DNA from: an uncultured Acidimicrobiales bacterium
GTDB lineage: Bacteria; Actinomycetota; Acidimicrobiia; Acidimicrobiales; SZUA-35
DNA length: 64,000 nucleotides
Assembly (NCBI GenBank): GCA_938002965.1
Contig: CALKZY010000037.1
Coordinates: 51,878-115,877 of the forward strand
Direction of reading: 5' to 3'
Shown one piece after another: positions 9,800 through 20,118 of the stretch. The notes below the pieces were generated by a model. The model saw only the letters and a list, made by a program, of their open reading frames with translations. It did not search any database and had not been told where the DNA came from. Position 1 is the stretch's first letter; each line of letters starts with the position of its first letter. A program made the position numbers and the translations under genes.

Positions 9800-10591
9800 G
9801 TGGTGGAGCGCGGATCAGACTTGCTGGATGGACGGGTAGTGGTGATCACCGGGGGAGGCGCAGGTATTGGCCGAGCAACGGCCGAACTGTTTGCCCGCAA
9901 CGGCGCCACGCTTGTGGTCGCCGACGTTGACGAGGAAGCCAACCAGGCCACCGCCGCCGCCGTGGCTGACCTCGGGGCACAATCGTTGGCCGTGACGGTG
10001 GACGTTTCCCGCGAGGTTGACATCGAGCGGATGATCGTCGCCACCGAAGCCGAGTTCGGTCGGGTCGACGTGCTGTTCAACAATGCCGGAATCATGTTGG
10101 CCGACGATGCCGATGCTGTCTCGGCTGAAGACGATGCCATCGACAAGACCTTCGATGTCAACATCAAAGGCGTGCTCTACGGCTGCAAGTACGGCATTCC
10201 GGCGTTGCGTCGAGCAGGGGGAGGTTCGATCATCAACACTGCCTCGTTTGTGGCATCAGTTGGAGCGGCCACGCCGCAGATCGCCTACACCGCTTCCAAG
10301 GGTGCGGTGCTCTCCATGACCAGGGAGTTGGCTGTCATTCACGCTCGGGAGAACATTCGGGTCAATGCCCTGTCACCCGGGCCACTGCGAACTGAGTTGC
10401 TGATGAGCTACCTCGACACCGACGAGAAGAAGCAACGCCGCTTGGTGCATGTGCCGATGGGTCGATTCGGTGAGGCGGCCGAGATGGCCCAGTCCGCCTT
10501 GTTCCTTGCTTCAGATATGTCGTCGTACATGACCGGGGCCAACCTTCAGGTTGACGGTGGCCTGACCGCCGCCTACGTCACCCCGGAGTAG
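9800..10591 (+). CDS. SDR family oxidoreductase (GTG start at 9800 favoured)
   Basis: VVITGGGAGIGRATAELFARNG, NNAGIM, YTASKGAVLSMT; RBS GAAGGAGAG upstream of GTG. Confidence 0.9.
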   Translation: MVERGSDLLDGRVVVITGGGAGIGRATAELFARNGATLVVADVDEEANQATAAAVADLGAQSLAVTVDVSREVDIERMIVATEAEFGRVDVLFNNAGIMLADDADAVSAEDDAIDKTFDVNIKGVLYGCKYGIPALRRAGGGSIINTASFVASVGAATPQIAYTASKGAVLSMTRELAVIHARENIRVNALSPGPLRTELLMSYLDTDEKKQRRLVHVPMGRFGEAAEMAQSALFLASDMSSYMTGANLQVDGGLTAAYVTPE

Positions 10592-10642
10592 CGGGCCGGA
10601 CGGACTTCGTGCCAGACATCTAAATGAGAGATACTTGATGCC

Positions 10643-11395
10643 ATGAGAATCTTCCGTCTCGGCGTCCTGGCCTGCGACCACATCGACGACCCCGAACTGA
10701 TCGAGGCGGCCGCCGGCGTCGACTATGGAGAGATGTGCGCCGATCTTGTTCGACGGCATCAGCCCAAACTCGACGTTGAGCTTCAAGTCAAGGTGTACGA
10801 CGCCGTCAACGATGAACTGCCCGGCCGGCCGGATGAATGCGATGGATGGATCATTACCGGATCACGCCACGACGCCTACCGGGATGACCCCTGGCTGGTG
10901 GCACTACGAGACTTCATCGTCCAGCTGTATGAGGCACAGGCTCGAACCGTCGGAATCTGTTTCGGTCACCAGGCGGTGGCTCACGCCCTTGGCGGTCGGT
11001 CCGAGCCGGCCGGCTGTTGGAAGGTCGGCCCTCACGAGATGACGGTCGAGTCGACACCGTGGTTCGAAGGCGACACGGTGGCCCTCTACGGGATGCACCG
11101 CGACGTGGCATCGTTGCTCCCGCCCGACGGTGTTGACATCGGCAAGGGGACCACGGCCGAGTACCCGATCTTCTTAGTGGCCGACACCATCCTCTGCATG
11201 CAAGACCACCCTGAGTTCAGCTACCGATATGAGGCGCAACTCATTGAATCCCGCCGGACCCGAACCGGTGACAACGTGGCCGATGAAGGCATGGCGGCTA
11301 TGGCCACCCGCGACGCCGACGGCCAGCTTGTGTCGGAGTGGATCACCCGTTTCCTCCTGGACGAACGTCGCGACGTCGAGCGAGCCAGCGCCTAG
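10643..11395 (+). CDS. Class I glutamine amidotransferase (GMP synthase-like)
   Basis: GICFGHQAVAHALGG nucleophile motif; QDHPEFSYRYE His/Glu motif. Confidence 0.85.
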   Translation: MRIFRLGVLACDHIDDPELIEAAAGVDYGEMCADLVRRHQPKLDVELQVKVYDAVNDELPGRPDECDGWIITGSRHDAYRDDPWLVALRDFIVQLYEAQARTVGICFGHQAVAHALGGRSEPAGCWKVGPHEMTVESTPWFEGDTVALYGMHRDVASLLPPDGVDIGKGTTAEYPIFLVADTILCMQDHPEFSYRYEAQLIESRRTRTGDNVADEGMAAMATRDADGQLVSEWITRFLLDERRDVERASA

Positions 11396-11451
11396 ACGTA
11401 AGCCGCTTTCACCCCGGCGGAAATGAGTGCTTGTCGTCGCCGAAATCCGGC

Positions 11452-12867
11452 CTAGTCCTCGGGCGACAAGGTGATTCGGGTCGACTTAATGGTGGCCTCG
11501 CCCCGAACGGCGATCTCCGATTCGGCGGCCACTGAACGGAAGACCCCTTTAGCCATCAGCGATCGTTCTGCCTTTCGACGACGAGTATAAATGTCCATGC
11601 GGATCTCGTGGTTACGTTTGGAGCCGGGGTCGGCAGCCACGGCGAACTCAATCAGTTGACAGGCAGTCCTCAGGTCGTCGTTGTCGTTGTCGTTGGCATT
11701 GCTGTTGTCATTGTCGTTGTCTCGGCCGTTCTCGCTGTCAGCTTCGGCTAGCGCCATAGCCCGGTCGGCTACTGCGTCGGCGCCGCCAGCCAACATGGCA
11801 ACCTCTGTGGCCACGGCGGCTCGGGGAGCAGGTTTCAGTGTCTCGGGGTTGCCGTCCCACCACCCGCCATACAGACGCCAGATGTTGTTGACCACAAACT
11901 CCGGCTCGTCATAAATCGGACGCAAGAACGGCAGAGCCAGAGCCTCCTCGGCCACAGTGGCCGAGGAGATAATCTCATCCAGCGTGGCTCCAGTGTTCAT
12001 AGCTGCCAAGACGTCATCAACCAGTTGCTCAAGCACTGAGGCCACCACGTCCACTACCCGGGCAATGCGATCCCGCCCAATGATCGGCAGCCCATGGGCT
12101 GGGACCAGCAACTCCGGCTCCTTGGCCGCCATGGCCCGCAACGACTCCGCCCACTCCAGCGGGTAGCGCTGCACCTTCTGCGGGTTGCCGCAGTTGGGGA
12201 ACACCCAGGTCAGATGGTCACCGCCCGTAATCATGCGGTGCTCGGGAATCCACGTCCAAGTGTGATCATCGGTTTCACCCAGGGCGTGATGATGCTCGAA
12301 CGTCAGACCGCCGATGTGGTCGGTCAACTCGGTTCGGTATTCGATAGTCGGCAGCAGTGTGTCGTCGGGAACAAACGAGTTGGCCATGCGGGAATCGGCC
12401 CGAGCCAACGACGGAGGCAGGCCACCGAACTGGCGAAGGTTGATCGCCTGGTTGTAGCCGTTGGTTCGCTCATAGCGGGCCACCCGGGTGGCCAGGTTCT
12501 CCTGAGCCACCACCCGGATAGGGGCATCTCCCCGTTCCGCGGCGTCGGCGCGCAACGAACGGCTGCCACCGATGTGGTCGACGTGACCGTGGGTGTAGAC
12601 CAGAGTGTTCACCGGCTCGGTCGACCAAGCTCGCATGGCTTGCACGACCCGGTTGCCGGTCATGGCTGCGGACGAGTCGAACGCCACCAAGCCGTCTTCG
12701 GTCCGGACCAGCACCATATGGCTAAACGATTCGACCAGGGCGATGCCGTCGCCGATTTCCGAAAGTTCGTTGGTGATCCGGTTTGGTTCGACCTCAAGTC
12801 GACCGCTGTCGATCATGCGGGAGGATAGGTCGAGCAGGTCGGAGTTGAACCCTGGGCCTGAGGTCAT
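11452..12867 (-). CDS. MBL-fold hydrolase of the alkyl sulfatase-like (BDS1-like) family
   Basis: YTHGHVDHIGGSRSL; long dimerisation-type helical region LLRPIYDEPEFVVNNIWRLYGGWWDGNPETLKPAPRAAVATEVAMLAGG. Confidence 0.85.
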   Translation of the reverse strand: MTSGPGFNSDLLDLSSRMIDSGRLEVEPNRITNELSEIGDGIALVESFSHMVLVRTEDGLVAFDSSAAMTGNRVVQAMRAWSTEPVNTLVYTHGHVDHIGGSRSLRADAAERGDAPIRVVAQENLATRVARYERTNGYNQAINLRQFGGLPPSLARADSRMANSFVPDDTLLPTIEYRTELTDHIGGLTFEHHHALGETDDHTWTWIPEHRMITGGDHLTWVFPNCGNPQKVQRYPLEWAESLRAMAAKEPELLVPAHGLPIIGRDRIARVVDVVASVLEQLVDDVLAAMNTGATLDEIISSATVAEEALALPFLRPIYDEPEFVVNNIWRLYGGWWDGNPETLKPAPRAAVATEVAMLAGGADAVADRAMALAEADSENGRDNDNDNSNANDNDNDDLRTACQLIEFAVAADPGSKRNHEIRMDIYTRRRKAERSLMAKGVFRSVAAESEIAVRGEATIKSTRITLSPED

Positions 12868-12904
12868 GGCTTGACGCTACTGGTAAGCCGCTGTCTGTGC
12901 CAGA

Positions 12905-14206
12905 ATGAGCCGGGTGATAAACGACAACCCGGTAATCGTTGCCGGCGGCGGCATCGGAGGCCTTGCTCTCGCTCTGACCTGTCACGAACTCGGTGTTCCG
13001 GTAGTGGTGCTTGAAGCGGTCGCTGAGCTTCGACCCCTTGGGGTTGGTATCAACCTGCAGCCGAACGCGGTGCGGGAGTTGCAAGCTCTCGGACTTGGCG
13101 ATGACTTGAACCGGATTGGTGTAGCCACCCGGGGTTGGAGTCTGTATTCACGCCACGGTGGTTTGATTTGGAACGAGCCCCGAGGTGTCGATGCCGGATA
13201 CCGCTGGCCCCAATATTCGGTGCACCGAGGCGAACTTCAAATGACGCTGTTTCGATCCGCCGTCGAACGGCTTGGTCCGGCCGCCGTCCGCACTTCGGCA
13301 CGAGTGGTGAGCTATACAAACACCGCTTCCGGCGTGACAATAGAAGTAGAAGACGGCAGCGGTGAACGCGCCACCATGAACGGCAGGGTGTTGATCGGTG
13401 CCGACGGCATCCACTCTGCTGTCCGGGCACAGATGCATCCGGGCGAAGGTGAACCGTTGTGGTCCGGACACCTCATGTGGCGGGCCACCACCGAAGCGCC
13501 ACCGTTCCTCGATGGCGCCACCATGGTCTTGTGTGGGCACGACTCCACCAAGTTTGTGGCTTACCCGATATCCGAAGCCCACCCCAAGACCGGCAACGCC
13601 ACCATCAACTGGTTGGCCGAGCAACGATTCGACCTATCGGACGGTTACAACAAAGAGGACTACTCCCGTCAGGCCCTAGTGGATGATTTCATCGACATCT
13701 ACAAGGGTTGGTCGTTCTCGTGGCTGGAAGACTTGGAAACGCTGGTTCGAGGAGCAGAACGTATCTACGAATACCCGATGGTTGACCGTGACCCCCTACC
13801 GTTCTGGACCGATCGGTCGGTCACGCTGCTGGGCGACGCCGCCCATGTGATGTATCCAGTGGGCTCAAACGGGGCAAGCCAGGCCGTAGTCGACGCTCGC
13901 AAGCTGGGTCGTGCCTTCGTGGATCACGGTGTTGGGGCGGAGGCGCTGGCCGCCTACGAGGACGAGATGCGCCCCGCTACCTCCGAGATGGTTCTACGAA
14001 ACCGAAACGCCGGCCCTGACTACATCATGCAGATCGTCGAGGATCGATGCCAAGGGGTCTTCGACGACATCTCCGACGTGATGTCGAACGAGGAACTGAC
14101 CGACTATGCAGCCGGATACAAGAAGACCGCAGGCTTCGCAATCGCCGAGCTGAATGCAAGCCCTGAAGTCATCCCACCGGGATCTCGGGCGGTAGTGAAC
14201 CAGTGA
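12905..14206 (+). CDS. FAD-dependent monooxygenase (PHBH-like)
   Basis: VIVAGGGIGGLALALTCHELG, GADGIHSAVR, VTLLGDAAHVMYPVGSNGASQAV. Confidence 0.9.
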   Translation: MSRVINDNPVIVAGGGIGGLALALTCHELGVPVVVLEAVAELRPLGVGINLQPNAVRELQALGLGDDLNRIGVATRGWSLYSRHGGLIWNEPRGVDAGYRWPQYSVHRGELQMTLFRSAVERLGPAAVRTSARVVSYTNTASGVTIEVEDGSGERATMNGRVLIGADGIHSAVRAQMHPGEGEPLWSGHLMWRATTEAPPFLDGATMVLCGHDSTKFVAYPISEAHPKTGNATINWLAEQRFDLSDGYNKEDYSRQALVDDFIDIYKGWSFSWLEDLETLVRGAERIYEYPMVDRDPLPFWTDRSVTLLGDAAHVMYPVGSNGASQAVVDARKLGRAFVDHGVGAEALAAYEDEMRPATSEMVLRNRNAGPDYIMQIVEDRCQGVFDDISDVMSNEELTDYAAGYKKTAGFAIAELNASPEVIPPGSRAVVNQ

Positions 14207-14216
14207 CAGGAAATCA

Positions 14217-15380
14217 ATGAGAAGCCAACTTTTGGTCCGCAGAGGCCTGGAGCCGTCTCCTGATGAACTGAACGAGCCCAGTGTCGACGGCGTCGATGGT
14301 GCCAACGGCGTCATGGTTCCCTCTGACGTTGAGCGGGCCGAAACCCACATCGGCGCCGGATCGCTTTGCTGGCTCGACGTAGTCGCTGCCGATGCCGAGT
14401 CTCTCGACGCGCTGGGCGAGCGGTTCGGGTTTGACCCGGCGGCCATTGAAGACATTCTCGACATCGAACAGCTCCCCAAATTCGACGACTACAACGATCA
14501 TCTCTTCGTGGTGCTACACGCCCTCACCTCCGAAGGTGACCGGGTTGACACCATCGAGGTCGATTGTTTCGTTAGCCGCAACCTGCTGGTCACGGTCAGC
14601 GCCCAGCCGGTAAAAGGGATCGAGTGGCTGTGGCAAGCCGTGCAAACCCACGCTCATCTCGTGGGCTCCGGCGGGGATGAAGTATTCGCCCAGCTAACCG
14701 AAGTCATCGGCCGCAGGTACCTCGAAATCATCGTTGAGTTCGAACGTCGTATCGACGAGATCTATGACGATGCCCTGGCCGCCGATCCCGACGTTCTGGC
14801 CGACATCCAGGTGATGCGCCGGGAGGAGACGGCGGTGCGCAAGGTGTTACGCCCCCAACGTCTGGTGTTGGCCAACCTGCGCCGCTCAACCGTGCTTTCG
14901 CCCGGGCTTTCCGAAGACGCGGCACCGATAAGTAAGGCGGCCAAAGTCACGCTCGGCGACGCGTTCGACGTTCACAATCAGGTAGTGGAGTCCTTGGCCG
15001 AAGCGCGGGCGCTGCTTAGTGATGCCCTGGACACCTATCGGGGCGCGGCGGCGGATCGCCAAGCGACCGCCACCATGGTGTTGGCTGTGTATTCGGCCAT
15101 TATGTTGCCGCTTACTTTGATCACCGGTTGGTACGGGATGAACATTGCGTTGCCTGGCACGGAGGCCAGTTGGGGTTGGGAGATAGTGCTGGTGGCCATG
15201 GTCATCATCGCCTTCGGCTCGTTCGCCGCATTCGTGAAAGCCGGCTTTGTCCGGGCGCCTTCGGTCCGCCAGAGCACGGTGCTGCGTGGCTTGGCCAACG
15301 CAGCGCGGGCACCGGTCCGTCCGTTCACCATGTTGCGCAACCCTCGGCGCGATTCTCGACATGCGTCCCAGCGCCGGTAG
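14217..15380 (+). CDS. corA: CorA-family magnesium/metal ion transporter
   Basis: C-terminal two TM helices with GWYGMN motif; cytoplasmic funnel FGFDPAAIEDILDIEQLPKFDDYNDHLFVVLHA. Confidence 0.9.
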   Translation: MRSQLLVRRGLEPSPDELNEPSVDGVDGANGVMVPSDVERAETHIGAGSLCWLDVVAADAESLDALGERFGFDPAAIEDILDIEQLPKFDDYNDHLFVVLHALTSEGDRVDTIEVDCFVSRNLLVTVSAQPVKGIEWLWQAVQTHAHLVGSGGDEVFAQLTEVIGRRYLEIIVEFERRIDEIYDDALAADPDVLADIQVMRREETAVRKVLRPQRLVLANLRRSTVLSPGLSEDAAPISKAAKVTLGDAFDVHNQVVESLAEARALLSDALDTYRGAAADRQATATMVLAVYSAIMLPLTLITGWYGMNIALPGTEASWGWEIVLVAMVIIAFGSFAAFVKAGFVRAPSVRQSTVLRGLANAARAPVRPFTMLRNPRRDSRHASQRR

Positions 15381-15470
15381 ACGTTCCATGGCAAAACTGA
15401 ATCGGATGTAAATCTGAATTAATCGTTACCGTTTCGCTCGAATCGACCCAGTATGGTTAAAATCCTGCAT

Positions 15471-15516
15471 ACCTGGGTGGTGGAGGGCTGATCCCAGGTT
15501 GCACATCGCCCACCAC
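15471..15516 (+). promoter_or_regulatory. Overlapping inverted repeats upstream of the BlaI-like regulator
   Basis: ACCTGGG(15471-15477)/CCCAGGT(15493-15499) and GTGGTGG(15477-15483)/CCACCAC(15510-15516). Confidence 0.35.
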
Positions 15517-15548
15517 TGAGTTGATCAAAAGGGACAGAGACCCGCGTA

Positions 15549-15902
15549 ATGACAGAGCGCCGACCCATGGGGGGTCTGGAGAACGAGGTCATGGCCCATC
15601 TCTGGACATCAGGAAGTCCGGCTACGCCGGCAGATGTTCATCGGGCTGCCGCCCCCGACCTTGCCTACACCACCATCATGACGGTCCTTACCCGATTGTG
15701 GGACAAGGGGATTCTTGAACGGGAACGTAAGGGACGGGCCTACGTCTACACTCCTGTCCGAACCGAAGCGGAGCATCGGGCGGCCGAAATGGAACTGACG
15801 CTCGACGGCTGCGGCGATCGGCACGCAGTGCTGGAATCGTTTCTACGCAGACTGGGAACGCAGGATCGACGTCAACTGCGGACTCTCCTCGACCAGAGCT
15901 GA
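15549..15902 (+). CDS. BlaI/MecI/CopY-family transcriptional repressor
   Basis: MGGLENEVMAHLWTSGSPATPADVHRAA...AYTTIMTVLTRLWDKGILERERKGRAYVYTP. Confidence 0.9.
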   Translation: MTERRPMGGLENEVMAHLWTSGSPATPADVHRAAAPDLAYTTIMTVLTRLWDKGILERERKGRAYVYTPVRTEAEHRAAEMELTLDGCGDRHAVLESFLRRLGTQDRRQLRTLLDQS

Positions 15903-15912
15903 CGACCGAGCT

Positions 15913-16602
15913 TCAGCCTCCCCCCGGGGCTAGGGGTGCTGGGGTATAGCCGTCCGGCCAAAGCGGCTGTTGAGAAGGTATCCAAACGGCGTCTTCGAAG
16001 ATGGCTCCCTCCAGATCGGCGCCGCGAAAATCGGCTCCGTTGAGTACCGCCCCGCTCAGGTCGGCTTCGCGAAGGTCGGCGCCGCCAAGCCTGGCATTGG
16101 TCAGGTCGGCTCCGTTGAGATTGGCCCATCGAATGAAGGCATCTCGCAAGTCGGTCTGACGAAGTTGGGCGTCGACCAACGTGGCGATGCTTAAGTCGGC
16201 CCCCCGTAGGTCGGCTTGTGAGAGGCGGGCCCCGGTCATGTTCCGGCCGGTTAAGACCAACCCCTGCATGTCTTGGCCGACGAGGTAGATCTTGGTGAGA
16301 TCATCCTTGACCGCAAGTTCGGCGGCTAGATTCTGTCGCACCTCGCGGTCGGCGATGCGTTCGTCCCGTTGGGTTTCGAAGGCGAAGCTGACGCCGGCAA
16401 CCATACCGCCGACCATCAGAGCCAATGCCGCGTCGCGGATCATGACATCTCGCCACTTGGACCAGAATCGGGTCATGGGACCGTCACTGCTAGTCGTTTC
16501 GCTGCGGTGCAGTTCTACCAAACGTTCTGAACGCGCCGCGGCCAACTCGTCCAACCGTTTCCGCCGAAAGCGCTCCTGTTCCTTGGCGGCATCAATCGAC
16601 AT
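15913..16602 (-). CDS. Pentapeptide-repeat protein with one N-terminal TM segment
   Basis: LSQADLRGADLSIATLVDAQLRQTDLRDAFIRWANLNGADLTNARLGGADLREADLSGAVLNGADFRGADLEGA. Confidence 0.9.
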   Translation of the reverse strand: MSIDAAKEQERFRRKRLDELAAARSERLVELHRSETTSSDGPMTRFWSKWRDVMIRDAALALMVGGMVAGVSFAFETQRDERIADREVRQNLAAELAVKDDLTKIYLVGQDMQGLVLTGRNMTGARLSQADLRGADLSIATLVDAQLRQTDLRDAFIRWANLNGADLTNARLGGADLREADLSGAVLNGADFRGADLEGAIFEDAVWIPSQQPLWPDGYTPAPLAPGGG

Positions 16603-16747
16603 GCTTGGATCCTAGTTTGCGTTTGCTTTTGCTGTAGGTCGCCTGATCTCGCGGCATTCTGTAGGGGTAACAGCGACGTGTATTTATCGTGGCCGTCAAC
16701 CGTCTGACGCGACGAGAATAAGCCGACTCGATCCAGCGGAGGGAAAT

Positions 16748-17719
16748 GTGGACCTCACAATTGGTACCTTCAACCTGAACAACTTGTTCTCCCGTTGGAA
16801 CTTCCAGGCCGAGGTTCCGAAAGGCACCAAGCTGGAACAGGTCATCGAGTTCGACTCGGGTGATCAGCGCCGACTCCGCACCTTCAAAGGTCGGGTGGTC
16901 TCGGCCAAGGATGCGGGCGACACCGAAGCCATTGCCGATCGGATCAAAGCCATCGACGTCGACGTGCTGGCGGTTCAAGAGGCCGAGAACATTGAGGCCC
17001 TCAGGACCTTTAACCGGGAGGCGTTGGGCGGCATGTACCGCCATGTCGTATTGGTGGAAGGCAACGACCCGCGCCTTATTGATGTTGGCTATCTTTCGAG
17101 GTTCCCCATTGGCCAGGTGGTTTCCCACCAGACAGAACCCGATCCCGAGCGACCGTTCAAGCCATTGTTCGGTCGTGATTTGTTGCGAGTTGATGTGCTG
17201 GCCCCCAACCGCGACCGACGTTTGTTGACGGTGTTCAACAATCACATGAAGTCGAACTTCGTAGACACGTTGGAGCACCGAACGGCTGACGCCCGGGCGG
17301 CGCAGCGGGTCCGCAACAACGAGCGACGCAGCCGTCAGGCGGCAGCCACCAAGACCATCATCGAGGCTGAGACTCGCCCGAACTCAAAGTATGTGGTGTT
17401 GGGAGACATGAACGACGATCCGGATTCGGAGTTCCTCGCGCCGCTGGTTCGATCGAATCTGAAGTTGGTTGATGCGTTGGCGCACGTGGCCGAGACCCGC
17501 CCAGCCAAACCAGAAGCCACCGGACCTCAGCCGGGACCTCGATGGACGAGCCGATACAAGCCGTCAGGCAAGCCGCCGGAGCACCGGCTCTTCGACCAGA
17601 TTTGGGTGTCGCCTTCGTTGAAGAAGCGTCTAGACGACAGCTTCATCGATCGCCGAACCAAACACGGGGGCAACGGATCCGATCACGACCCGGCATGGGT
17701 CATGATTCGGGACCTCTAA
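16748..17719 (+). CDS. Endonuclease/exonuclease/phosphatase family protein
   Basis: IGTFNLNNLF, VLAVQEAENIEAL, VLGDMNDDPDS, GSDHDPAWV. Confidence 0.85.
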   Translation: MDLTIGTFNLNNLFSRWNFQAEVPKGTKLEQVIEFDSGDQRRLRTFKGRVVSAKDAGDTEAIADRIKAIDVDVLAVQEAENIEALRTFNREALGGMYRHVVLVEGNDPRLIDVGYLSRFPIGQVVSHQTEPDPERPFKPLFGRDLLRVDVLAPNRDRRLLTVFNNHMKSNFVDTLEHRTADARAAQRVRNNERRSRQAAATKTIIEAETRPNSKYVVLGDMNDDPDSEFLAPLVRSNLKLVDALAHVAETRPAKPEATGPQPGPRWTSRYKPSGKPPEHRLFDQIWVSPSLKKRLDDSFIDRRTKHGGNGSDHDPAWVMIRDL

Positions 17720-18642
17720 TTGGCTTGGCCAGATGGATCGGGCGTTGTCGCAGGCTCCAGCGCGGCCATGACTTCGGCAATGATCTCCGACCTTGGGGGC
17801 ATGCCGGGGATGTTCTCCGGGGGGTCAGGGTTGTGGCCCGCTCCGATTTGATGGAAACGGTCCATGGCGAGCTGAACAAAGTCGGGGTGGGGGAAAACCC
17901 AGAATCGGTCGGCATTGATGGCACCGAGAACCAGGTCGGCTACTGCCGCCGGTTGCATGCCTTCGTCGATGGCTCGCCGCACATGGCCTTGCATCGTTTC
18001 CTGGATGATGTCAGCCGTGGGTGCCGCGCCGAGCTCGCTCGGCCAGTTACGGTCGGCGTCGATAATGCCGGTTCGCACCCAAGCCGGACACAGGCAACTG
18101 ACACCAATTGGTAGGCCTGCTGTTTGCATAGTGTTGTAGAGGTTCTCGGTCAAGGCCACCACAGCGTGTTTGCTGGCGTCATAGGCGGCAGAGAATCCGG
18201 GCATGAGTCCGGCGATCGATGCCGTGTTCACGATGTGGCCTTCCCCGGCGGCAAGGATATGAGGCAGAAACGTTCGGACGCCGTAGACAACGCCCCAGAG
18301 GTTGACACCCATAGTCCATTCCCATGTCTCGAGGGGGCCGCTCCACGGATCACCGGAGGCTGCCACTCCGGCGTTGTTGCACACAACGTGTACAGCCCCG
18401 AAGCGATCGACGGCCTGCTCGGCCAGTGCCTCAACGTCGGAGAGTTTGCTGACATCGGTGCGAACGCCAAGCGCGTCGACGTCCTCGGAGCGAAGTTGAT
18501 CGACGGCTTGAGCTAGTGCGTCCTCTTGCACATCTGCTAGTACAACCTTGCACCCAGACCGACCGAACGCATCGGCTAAAGCTCGCCCAATACCGCTGGC
18601 TCCACCGGTTATTACGACAACCTTCTCTGCGTTGAGGTCCAC
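17716..18642 (-). CDS. SDR family oxidoreductase
   Basis: VVVITGGASGIGRALADAFGRSG, CNNAGVA, YDASKHAVVALTE. Confidence 0.9.
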   Translation of the reverse strand: MDLNAEKVVVITGGASGIGRALADAFGRSGCKVVLADVQEDALAQAVDQLRSEDVDALGVRTDVSKLSDVEALAEQAVDRFGAVHVVCNNAGVAASGDPWSGPLETWEWTMGVNLWGVVYGVRTFLPHILAAGEGHIVNTASIAGLMPGFSAAYDASKHAVVALTENLYNTMQTAGLPIGVSCLCPAWVRTGIIDADRNWPSELGAAPTADIIQETMQGHVRRAIDEGMQPAAVADLVLGAINADRFWVFPHPDFVQLAMDRFHQIGAGHNPDPPENIPGMPPRSEIIAEVMAALEPATTPDPSGQAN

Positions 18643-18664
18643 TTGTGGAGCCTAGGCTGGCCTG

Positions 18665-20023
18665 GTGGTAACAGAGGAACCAGGGTTCCTGACCCGAACC
18701 CGCCGCCGACTAACACGAACTGGAGACGCTGCGCTCAAGCGGTTCCAGCGTCATTCCCCCGAACTCCCCGAACGCGACGCCAAGCGGCTCGCCGACTCCA
18801 TTGAACGATGTGTTGATCCGACGACGGGTGAGATGGTGGCCAGGGCCGAGGCCGACGAGATCGGCGCTCGATACCGCACGCTGGACGAAACCGGCCGACG
18901 CAACTTCTTCGAGTTGCTAGCCAACTCGTTCGGTCGCGACGAGGACGCGGTTGAGGAGGCGATCGGCCGCCGGGCCGAGATCTCCACCGGAGAATCGCCA
19001 GACGTCGACGAGTTGCTGGCAGTGGAACGCCAACTGCGCCGAGCCCTGGTCGCTCCACGGGAGAATCTGTTCCGACGGTTCAACGGGCTGGACGACGGCG
19101 TGAAGTTTGTGGTCGACCTGCGCGATGACCTTCGGGACTTCCGCAAAGGCGACGGCTATCCGCCGCAGTTCCGGGCTATGGACGCCGAGCTGCGGGATCT
19201 GTTGTCGTCATGGTTTGATGTCGGCAATCTGGAACTGCGCCGCATCAGCTGGGATACTCCGGCGTCGCTCCTGGAGAAGTTGATCGCTTACGAGGCTGTC
19301 CACGAGATCACGTCGTGGAACGATTTGAAGAATCGTTTGGAGGACGACCGCCGCTGCTACGGATTCTTTCACCCCGGCATGCCGGACGAGCCGCTGATCT
19401 TTGTCGAGGTGGCGCTGGTCAAAGGGCTGGCCGGGAATTTGATCGAGCTGCTGGACACCGAGTCACCGACCGGTTCGCCTGATGACGCCGACACCGCCAT
19501 CTTCTATTCGATCTCCAACTGTCAACCGGGACTGGCCGGTGTGAATCTCGGCAATCTGTTGATCAAACAGGTGGTTACGGCCTTGCTGACCGAGCTTCCA
19601 CACCTGAAGATGTTCTCCACGCTGTCGCCGATTCCCGGCCTGCGGTCCTGGCTGGAGGAGCGAACCAACGTCTTGCCGTCGACGGTGTCGGCCGCCATGA
19701 GCGACACGACTTGGGTGGATGATCCAGCCCGGGTAGAGGCCCTGCAGGAGCCGTTGCTTGAACTGGCGGCCCGCTATCTTTTGACGGCCAAGCGTGGACA
19801 GCAGACCCAGGATCGGGTGGCCAACTTTCATCTCTCCAACGGATCACGGGTGGAGCGAGTGAACTGGCTGGCTAACCCGACAGCGGTCGGTCTGGACCGT
19901 TCAATGGGGATCATGGTGAATTACCGGTACGTTCCCGAAGACATTGCCCGCAACCATCACCTGTATCTGGCTGACGGTGAAATCTCGGCTCACTCTTCGG
20001 TACGGGCGTTGATCGACCAGTAG
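18665..20023 (+). CDS. Malonyl-CoA decarboxylase
   Basis: YEAVHEITSWNDLKNRLEDDRRCYGFFHPGMPDEPLIFVEVALVKGL and NCQPGLAGVNLGNLLIKQVV...FSTLSPIPGLRSWL. Confidence 0.9.
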   Translation: MVTEEPGFLTRTRRRLTRTGDAALKRFQRHSPELPERDAKRLADSIERCVDPTTGEMVARAEADEIGARYRTLDETGRRNFFELLANSFGRDEDAVEEAIGRRAEISTGESPDVDELLAVERQLRRALVAPRENLFRRFNGLDDGVKFVVDLRDDLRDFRKGDGYPPQFRAMDAELRDLLSSWFDVGNLELRRISWDTPASLLEKLIAYEAVHEITSWNDLKNRLEDDRRCYGFFHPGMPDEPLIFVEVALVKGLAGNLIELLDTESPTGSPDDADTAIFYSISNCQPGLAGVNLGNLLIKQVVTALLTELPHLKMFSTLSPIPGLRSWLEERTNVLPSTVSAAMSDTTWVDDPARVEALQEPLLELAARYLLTAKRGQQTQDRVANFHLSNGSRVERVNWLANPTAVGLDRSMGIMVNYRYVPEDIARNHHLYLADGEISAHSSVRALIDQ

Positions 20024-20118
20024 TTTCGCCCTGTCGCTAACGGAAAGGCCATGGTCAGCTTCGGACTGTGGAGCAAGTGGCCTGCGAACGAGGGTGACTT
20101 GTAATACCTAGAGGTGCT

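Noticed and set aside
12094-12828. 244-aa plus-strand ORF
   Set aside because: Antisense to the MBL-fold hydrolase, which has clear motifs; no coding-like features.
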